From the NCBI GenBank assembly GCA_945834545.1, contig CAMAHO010000058.1, positions 1 to 11,571 of the forward strand: a stretch of 11,571 nt of DNA, given 5' to 3'. Position numbers and translations under genes: made by a program. The DNA is from an uncultured Lachnospiraceae bacterium. Lineage in GTDB: Bacteria > Bacillota > Clostridia > Lachnospirales > Lachnospiraceae. Shown in pieces: positions 6,921 through 11,571 of the stretch. The notes beneath the pieces were generated by a model. That model made no database searches, was not told where the DNA came from, and was given only the letters and a program-made list of their open reading frames with translations. Each line of letters opens with the position of its first letter. Position 1 is the first letter of the stretch.

Positions 6921-7130
6921 CTATTTCTTTTTGGGGGACAGTTTTTCTATAGTGCCATCCTTCTGCTGCACATAGATATTGTCCAGCTGGGCTTTTAGAT
7001 TTCCTCGGACAGAAGCCACATATTCCTTCCGTAACCTTGCCTGTTCTTCCTTCTCCTCCTCAGTTAAACCCTCTGTCTGGGATTTGTGATACAAGGCATT
7101 AATTCTTGCAATTTTTTCTTCCAGATTCAT
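6921..7130 (-). CDS. DUF896 (YnzC/UPF0291) family protein
   Basis: A 69-residue, highly charged cytoplasmic protein. Residues 1-45 (MNLEEKIARINALYHKSQTEGLTEEEKEEQARLRKEYV) form the two-helix hairpin typical of DUF896, with the conserved IARINAL and LTEEEKEEQ...LR.EY pattern. The tail about 46-69 carries the family's second conserved stretch, RGNLKAQLDNIYV, then ends in lysines. B. subtilis YnzC is a relative encoded beside the SOS-linked yneA; no biochemical function is established for the family. A GGTGG binding site lies 4 bases before the ATG and overlaps the proB stop region, so it is almost certainly co-translated with proB. The TAG stop overlaps a possible GTG start (TAGTG) of the reading frame of the next gene. 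Confidence 0.9.
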   Translation of the reverse strand: MNLEEKIARINALYHKSQTEGLTEEEKEEQARLRKEYVASVRGNLKAQLDNIYVQQKDGTIEKLSPKKK

Positions 7131-7139
7131 CTTTCCACC

Positions 7140-8003
7140 TTACTTATGAAGCCCTTCCACAAAGCCTACCAAATCAAAACTTTCATCCTTGTTGGCTAAA
7201 AACAAGGTTCCCTCTTCACTGCCATTTAACAGCCTATGGAGGATTCCAATATCCTTGCTGTTTGCAATGATCATATCCGTTCCTGTGGAAGTGGCAATTC
7301 TAGCAGCTGTCATTTTGGTGTTCATACCGCCTGTTCCCACACCACTCCCCGTAGAGCTTTTCCCCATATGGAAATGGGATTCACTAAGCTGTTCCACGAG
7401 AGGAATAAACTCCGCCTCAGGATTGGTTCTGGGGTCATCCGTATACAAACCATCAATATCAGACAGTAAAATCAATAAATCAGCATCTGTCAATGCTGCT
7501 ACAATGGCTGACAGTGTATCGTTATCTCCAATCTCAATTTCGTAGGTTGCAACCGTATCATTTTCATTTACAATTGGTACTGCACCTAACTTCAATAATT
7601 CCATAAATGTATTTTTTGCATTATAACGGTTTAAGTCATCCACAATGGTGTTTTTGGTCATCAGAATCTGCGCCGCAACATGGCTGTATTCGGAAAACAG
7701 CTTCTGATATACCATCATAAGCTTAGCCTGTCCTATGGCAGACAGGGCCTGTTTCACTGCAATCTCATTGTCGCCCTTCATATCCTTGGCTGCCATAGTC
7801 TGTCTGCCGGCGGCAATGGCTCCGGAGCTCACCAAGATTACCTCCTTGCCCTGATTGCAAATATCACACAGCTCCCGTACCAGCTTCTCCAGTCGAATAT
7901 AATCCAAATCCCCAGTCTCTTGATGCTGCAAGGAACTGGAGCCTATTTTAATCACAATTCGCCTCTTATCCTTTAACGAGGCTCTTCTTTCATTCGTAGA
8001 CAT
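7140..8003 (-). CDS. proB: Glutamate 5-kinase, PUA-less (proB)
   Basis: Catalyses ATP-dependent phosphorylation of L-glutamate to gamma-glutamyl phosphate, the first step of proline synthesis in the cytoplasm. The 287 residues show the amino-acid kinase fold: VIKIGSSSL (17-25, phosphate binding), LVSSGAI (57-63), VNENDTV (145-151, glutamate site), LSDIDGLYTDDPR (180-192) and GVGTGGMNTKMTAA (221-234, nucleotide/phosphate loop). The protein ends about 17 residues after the kinase domain. The C-terminal PUA domain that brings E. coli-type ProB to about 367 residues is absent, which is a known short form rather than a truncation. The start at 8003 was chosen because GGGGAGG (8013-8019) sits 9 bases upstream; the ATGs at 8021 and 8012 precede or abut that site. 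A good promoter lies just upstream. In the short form, proline feedback relies on the kinase domain itself. The downstream gene follows after 9 bases. Confidence 0.95.
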   Translation of the reverse strand: MSTNERRASLKDKRRIVIKIGSSSLQHQETGDLDYIRLEKLVRELCDICNQGKEVILVSSGAIAAGRQTMAAKDMKGDNEIAVKQALSAIGQAKLMMVYQKLFSEYSHVAAQILMTKNTIVDDLNRYNAKNTFMELLKLGAVPIVNENDTVATYEIEIGDNDTLSAIVAALTDADLLILLSDIDGLYTDDPRTNPEAEFIPLVEQLSESHFHMGKSSTGSGVGTGGMNTKMTAARIATSTGTDMIIANSKDIGILHRLLNGSEEGTLFLANKDESFDLVGFVEGLHK

Positions 8004-8034
8004 TTCCACCATCCTCCCCATGTTTCAAGTCCCT

Positions 8035-8063
8035 ATTGTACTTTATATTCCGGTATCAGTCAA
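8035..8063 (-). promoter_or_regulatory. Sigma-A-type promoter for proB
   Basis: Reading the minus strand, TTGACT (8063-8058) is followed by exactly 17 bases and TACAAT (8040-8035). Each hexamer matches consensus at five of six positions. Transcription would start near 8028, giving a leader of about 25 bases that contains the GGGGAGG binding site of proB. The -35 and most of the spacer lie inside the 3' end of the preceding flavoprotein gene. This would let the proline genes be expressed apart from the flavoprotein genes. It is a sequence match only. Confidence 0.6.
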
Positions 8064-9665
8064 TGAAATCTGAGAGATAATTGCTTCTGCTACTTTGATT
8101 CCATCCATGGCCGCAGACATTATGCCTCCGGCATAGCCTGCCCCCTCGCCACAAGGATATAACCCCTTGATATTGCTTTCATATGTTTCATTTCTAAGGA
8201 TTCTTACCGGCGAGCTGGTTCTGCTTTCCACTGCTGAAAGAATGGCATCCTCCCGGTCAAACCCTTCAATCTGTCTTCCAAACTGCTCCATTCCTTCCAA
8301 AAAAGCCAGATTCAATTCCCTAGGTAAAATATCTGAAATATCGGTTACGGTGAAGCCCCCCTTAATCTGTGGGCGAAGTCCCTTACTCATACTGGTTTTA
8401 CTCTCTTCCTGTGGATGTAATACTGACTGTCTAAAATGCCCTAGGGTATCGCAGGGAACCTTTCCCTTGCCGGCCAAATACGCCCTTCTCTCAAGGTCTC
8501 TTTGAAATGCCACTCCTGCCAAAACATCGTCAGAAGGAAAATCCTTGGGTTCCACCGAGACAATAATGGCACTGTTGGCATTTTCCCCGTCTCTGCCACT
8601 ATAGCTCATGCCATTTACTGCTGTTGCATTTTTCTCCGTAGAGGCATTTACCACATAGCCACCAGGACACATACAGAAAGAATACACATTCCTTCCATAG
8701 CTGGTCTTTGCAGCCACCTTATAAGGTGCTGCCGGTAACATGTCCGCATAGATTTCCCCGTATTGACTACGGTTTATCATATCCTGTGGATGTTCTACAC
8801 GAAAACCTACTGCAAAGGCTTTCTGTTCCATAGAAACCCCGGTGGTCTTTAATGCTTCAAAGGTATCTCTGGCACTATGTCCGATTGCCAGAACCACCCT
8901 GTTACAGGGAATTCTTTGTCCCTTTCTTGTCACGACTCCTACTATGCTTTCCTGCTTAGTTAAAAACTGTTCCACACATGTCCGGAACAAAACTTCGACT
9001 CCCATTTCCTCCAGACGCAGGCGCATAGTATAAATCACCTGTTTTAAGATATCGGTTCCCACATGAGGCTTGGCCTCATATAAAATTGCTTGTGGTGCAC
9101 CAAAGGTGACAAAGGTCTCTAACACAGCCCGATTTCTACCACTTTTGTCTTTTACCAAGGTATTTAACTTGCCATCTGAGAAGGTGCCGGCTCCTCCTTC
9201 TCCAAAGGAAACATTGGAATCGGCCAGTAGTTTTCCCTCTGACCAGAAGTCTTCAACGTCCTTCGTTCTCTGTAGGATATCCCTTCCTCGCTCCAGCAAG
9301 GTAACCTTCTGTCCTGCCAACGCCAAAAAATAAGCAGCAAAAAGCCCCGCAGGTCCACAGCCAACCACCACGATATTCTCTCGTTTCTCCAATTTGGTCG
9401 GATAGGGATACGAAAAAGGACTTACCTTCTGCCAATCATACCTTTTTTTCTTCAATTGGCTAATCAATTTCGTTTCTTCTTTACAACACACCTCTATGGT
9501 ACGCAATAAAATCACCAGTGGTTTCTTTCTGGCATCTATGGATTCTCGAACCAATCGAATTTCTTCAATACTTTCACTACTTATACCAAACAAACCGCAA
9601 AACCATTCCCTTAAGCTTTGCTTTCTATTCTCAGGCTTACATTTTATATTTTGAATTCTAAGCAT
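8043..9665 (-). CDS. COG2509-type FAD-dependent dehydrogenase (function unknown)
   Basis: A 540-residue flavoprotein, about the usual length for the COG2509 family. Residues 1-75 form the family's small N-terminal domain, starting MLRIQNIK like the MIRI starts of relatives. The FAD fold follows, with VVVGCGPAGLFAAYFL (GxGxxG at 102-107) and an acidic residue at LLERG (125). The GEGGAGTFSDGKL signature is at about 155-167, and the C-terminal FAD segment reads YPCGEGAGYAGGIMSAAMDG. The substrate is unknown for the family; the enzyme is soluble and presumably a redox enzyme. The start is uncertain. The ATG at 9665 overlaps the previous stop as ATGCTTAG and fits the family N-terminus but lacks its own binding site. 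An ATG at 9683 adds MQQIME and has a weak AGG 5 bases upstream. Either way, translation is probably coupled to the flavoprotein before it. The two flavoproteins are not duplicates; they belong to different families. Confidence 0.85.
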   Translation of the reverse strand: MLRIQNIKCKPENRKQSLREWFCGLFGISSESIEEIRLVRESIDARKKPLVILLRTIEVCCKEETKLISQLKKKRYDWQKVSPFSYPYPTKLEKRENIVVVGCGPAGLFAAYFLALAGQKVTLLERGRDILQRTKDVEDFWSEGKLLADSNVSFGEGGAGTFSDGKLNTLVKDKSGRNRAVLETFVTFGAPQAILYEAKPHVGTDILKQVIYTMRLRLEEMGVEVLFRTCVEQFLTKQESIVGVVTRKGQRIPCNRVVLAIGHSARDTFEALKTTGVSMEQKAFAVGFRVEHPQDMINRSQYGEIYADMLPAAPYKVAAKTSYGRNVYSFCMCPGGYVVNASTEKNATAVNGMSYSGRDGENANSAIIVSVEPKDFPSDDVLAGVAFQRDLERRAYLAGKGKVPCDTLGHFRQSVLHPQEESKTSMSKGLRPQIKGGFTVTDISDILPRELNLAFLEGMEQFGRQIEGFDREDAILSAVESRTSSPVRILRNETYESNIKGLYPCGEGAGYAGGIMSAAMDGIKVAEAIISQISLTDTGI

Positions 9666-10878
9666 TTCCATAATCTGCTGCATTCATACCTGCCAGAGCT
9701 CCTGTCGCCCAAGCAAAATACAAATTATATCCTCCACATTTTCCGTCAACATCCAGCAATTCCCCTGCGAAGTAGAACCCGGGAACCAATTTTGATTCCA
9801 TGGTACGGGCATCCACCTGGCTGGTATCTACACCTCCTGCTGTTACCTGAGCTTGCTCATAACTGTTTGTGCCAATAACCGTTACGGGAAATCGTTTTGC
9901 TAAGTGTAATACCATATTTAGCTGTTTTAAAGAGTATTTGCCAACCTTGTCCTGCTCTTCAATCCCACAAAGCTTTATAAAGAGACTCATGAGCTTTTTG
10001 TTTAAAATTCCTGCAAAAAACTGCTCCACCGTTCTCTCCTTCAAGGTTTCATATCGATCCCCCAGAAACCCATTCAGGTATTCTCTGCAGTGCTCTTGTA
10101 ATACATCCAGATACAGTTGAACCTCTCTTTGTTGTTTCAAAGCATACGCCACATTGCGACTCAGCTGAAATACAGGAATCCCTGAGATTCCATAGTCTGT
10201 AAACTGTATTTCCCCTTCTTCCCGGTACTCTTCAAAGGTTACCCTGCCCTTTGCTCTAACTCCGGCAATCCGTTTAAAATAGGGTTCTTTACAACGTAGC
10301 TGTACCAAAGCAGGTACTGTGTCAATAAGCTCATGTCCCATATCGCTTGCCAGAATATATCCGTTACCATCAGACCCGGTTTTGGGTGCGCTCTTTCCTC
10401 CTGTGGAAAGAATCACCTTATCAAATTGGAATATCTCCGTTTCACTATGTAATTCAAAGCCAGAGCCTTTCCTCTTTATTTCAAGTATTTGAGCATTGGC
10501 AATAACTTGAACTCCCAAATCCTTTATTTGATAACGCAGAACATCTAAAACAGCACTGGCTTGTTCTGAGTAAGGATATAAATAACCATCCTTTTCCCTC
10601 AAAAACAAGCCCATTTTTTCAAAGGTTGTTATGACCTTCTGTATAGGAAATTCCTTAAGAACCTGGTTTATGAACTTCGAATCTGTGCCATAGAAATCAT
10701 CCGTGGAAATTCTGGTATTTCCCAAATTGCATTTTCCATTCCCAGTGGATAGAATCTTCTTGCCAACCCTATCGTTTCTTTCAAATATGGTTACACTAGT
10801 ATTTTTATTGACTGCGTGTATGGCGGCCATTAGCCCGGAAGCCCCGCCGCCAACCACTGCTATTCTTATCTTATTCAT
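9658..10878 (-). CDS. BaiN/RdsA (HI0933) family NAD(P)/FAD-dependent oxidoreductase
   Basis: A cytoplasmic flavoprotein of 406 residues. The N-terminus carries the dinucleotide-binding fold VVGGGASGLMAA (GxGxxG at 10-15) followed by FERNDRVGKKILSTGNGKCNLGN, a signature of the HI0933/YhiN family. A second FAD segment, STGG, lies in the middle. The C-terminus has the family pattern AGGVDTSQVDARTMESK, then FYFAGELLDVDGKCGGYNLYFAW. Known relatives include BaiN of Clostridium scindens (bile-acid reduction) and E. coli YhiN/RdsA (23S rRNA dihydrouridine formation). Which substrate applies cannot be read from the sequence, but the rRNA role would suit this housekeeping context better. I chose the ATG at 10878 because it has an AGAAAGG site 9 bases upstream (10888-10894) and puts the FAD motif at the usual distance from the N-terminus; an ATG at 10905 adds nine residues but has no good site. 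The 3' end overlaps the next gene. Confidence 0.85.
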   Translation of the reverse strand: MNKIRIAVVGGGASGLMAAIHAVNKNTSVTIFERNDRVGKKILSTGNGKCNLGNTRISTDDFYGTDSKFINQVLKEFPIQKVITTFEKMGLFLREKDGYLYPYSEQASAVLDVLRYQIKDLGVQVIANAQILEIKRKGSGFELHSETEIFQFDKVILSTGGKSAPKTGSDGNGYILASDMGHELIDTVPALVQLRCKEPYFKRIAGVRAKGRVTFEEYREEGEIQFTDYGISGIPVFQLSRNVAYALKQQREVQLYLDVLQEHCREYLNGFLGDRYETLKERTVEQFFAGILNKKLMSLFIKLCGIEEQDKVGKYSLKQLNMVLHLAKRFPVTVIGTNSYEQAQVTAGGVDTSQVDARTMESKLVPGFYFAGELLDVDGKCGGYNLYFAWATGALAGMNAADYGNA

Positions 10879-10909
10879 TTGAGATAACCTTTCTCGTTCA
10901 TACATGATC

Positions 10910-11497
10910 TTAGGATGAAAATGCCTCTAATAAATCAAATAACTCCTGCTCTGAAGAAATACTGTATCCGTCCAGAGAGCGAATATCCACCTCAGCCGGC
11001 AAATCCTCTACCATGATATCCGTTTCAAGATAGATGGTCTTTTTATCTCCATATAAAACCACCAGCTTGTCATCATACACTTCCAGATAAAACCTTTGCT
11101 CCTCATCTGGGTTAAATTCGGTTTCTTCCACTACCACCCGTTCACTACTAAAGGATAGCACAGAGCACCCAAGCGTGTTTTCCTTCTCAGCGATTGCTTC
11201 CTTTATTGCGCTCAAAAATTCTCCACGATTCATACCCACAAAGGATTCCGGCAAATTCAACACTGTCCTGCTGACACTGCCGTCATTTAAGCTCTTTCTT
11301 TGAAGAATATATTCTGTCGTTGGTAAGATTCTATTTTCTGTATATGCTACTGCCAGGCTGTCCTTTTCAGCCACCACCTCACTATTTCTATTGCTTTCCT
11401 TACGTTCTTGTAGTTTCCATTGGTTTCCCAGTAACAGACCGAATAAAAAACAAGCAATACAGCTAAATAAGGTAATACATATCGTCCGTTTGTTCAT
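10910..11497 (-). CDS. BofC-like membrane-anchored protein
   Basis: This 195-residue protein starts with a short basic stretch and one hydrophobic segment (about residues 6-25), so it is probably anchored in the membrane or exported with its bulk outside the cytoplasm. After a polar linker (25-50) comes a segment TEYILQRKSLNDGSVSRT, which matches the pattern of the first BofC domain. The C-terminal half (about 135-195, with YLEVYDDKLVVLYG, an LP turn and SEQELFDLLEAFSS) resembles the BofC C-terminal domain. In Bacillus subtilis, BofC is a forespore protein in the intermembrane space that tunes the SpoIVB signalling protease at the sigma-K checkpoint; the same role here is inference. A GGAAGGCGG-like binding site lies 9-11 bases before the ATG. 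The stop is only 4 bases before an upstream alternative start of the next flavoprotein gene, suggesting co-transcription. Homology is by eye and moderate. Confidence 0.6.
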   Translation of the reverse strand: MNKRTICITLFSCIACFLFGLLLGNQWKLQERKESNRNSEVVAEKDSLAVAYTENRILPTTEYILQRKSLNDGSVSRTVLNLPESFVGMNRGEFLSAIKEAIAEKENTLGCSVLSFSSERVVVEETEFNPDEEQRFYLEVYDDKLVVLYGDKKTIYLETDIMVEDLPAEVDIRSLDGYSISSEQELFDLLEAFSS

Positions 11498-11525
11498 ACA
11501 TTACAATTCCGCCTTCCTTTTTCTA

Positions 11526-11570
11526 CTAGTATTGGCGAAACTTTCCAGAACTATTCCGTTCTATTTTGTT
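11526..11570 (-). CDS. Possible 3' end of an adenylate-forming ligase-like gene (partial, edge)
   Basis: On the minus strand only one of the three frames is open from the window edge for any distance. It encodes NKIERNSSGKFRQY followed by TAG. The SSGKFR segment resembles the C-terminal A10-type motif of adenylate-forming enzymes (acyl/aryl-CoA ligases, including the PaaK/CapK-like group, which often end shortly after a GKFR stretch); its lysine is the catalytic one in that family. The stop lies about 28 bases before the next start, which fits an upstream gene of the same directon. Fourteen residues are too few to be sure, and this could be chance. Confidence 0.3.
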   Translation of the reverse strand, partial: NKIERNSSGKFRQY

Positions 11571-11571
11571 G

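Noticed and set aside
7140..8003. proB as a truncated gene because the PUA domain is missing
   Set aside because: The kinase domain is complete, the downstream gene follows after 9 bases, and PUA-less ProB is a known natural form.
11440..11497. Lipoprotein signal (LFSC) in the BofC-like protein
   Set aside because: Phenylalanine at -2 is atypical and the hydrophobic segment continues well past the cysteine, so a plain membrane anchor fits better.
1..11571. CRISPR array, tRNA or rRNA, phage genes, toxin-antitoxin or defence system
   Set aside because: Read on both strands, I found no regularly spaced repeats, RNA gene patterns or defence or phage domains; the genes are ordinary metabolism and information processing.

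Overview
All recognisable genes in this window lie on the minus strand, so the region is read from right (11571) to left (1). The gene set points to an anaerobic, spore-forming Clostridia-type Firmicute, most likely Lachnospiraceae-like. The pointers are a monomeric [FeFe] hydrogenase with the sequence character of group B, a BofC-like protein, a DUF896 (YnzC) protein, strong AGGAGG-type ribosome binding sites and fairly low G+C coding DNA. This placement is an inference from gene content, since no taxonomic marker such as rRNA is present.

Layout in transcription order: (1) a possible last few codons of an upstream gene at the right edge; (2) a membrane-anchored BofC-like protein; (3) a BaiN/RdsA (HI0933) family flavoprotein; (4) a second, unrelated FAD-dependent dehydrogenase of the COG2509 type that overlaps it; (5) proB, glutamate 5-kinase without a PUA domain; (6) a 69-residue DUF896 protein; (7) 5-formyltetrahydrofolate cyclo-ligase; (8) proA, gamma-glutamyl phosphate reductase; (9) a four-cluster-type [FeFe] hydrogenase; (10) gltX, glutamyl-tRNA synthetase; (11) a UvrD/PcrA-like superfamily 1 helicase. 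Gaps are all under about 75 bases and several genes overlap or touch (TAATG at proA/hydrogenase, ATGCCTGA at gltX/helicase, ATGCTTAG at the two flavoproteins), so this is one tight directon. No gene looks broken.

Two good sigma-A-type promoters appear inside the directon. One is just ahead of proB (TTGACT, 17 bases, TACAAT). The other is just ahead of proA (TTGAGA, 17 bases, TGn, TAGAAT). The cluster is therefore probably several overlapping transcription units. ProB and ProA make the first two steps of proline synthesis from glutamate; gltX also uses glutamate; the cyclo-ligase serves folate salvage; the hydrogenase handles H2/electron balance. The only obvious shared theme is housekeeping metabolism around glutamate, and I see no convincing multi-gene novel system.

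The left edge (1-134) is different from the rest. It is G+C rich directly after the helicase stop, with degenerate AGG(A/C)CCACC units, a 34-base GGGGAC...GTCCCC inverted-repeat unit flanked exactly by 9-base direct repeats, and a transcript-strand G-quadruplex motif. It looks like a REP-like or mobile-element remnant and is the least explained part of the window.
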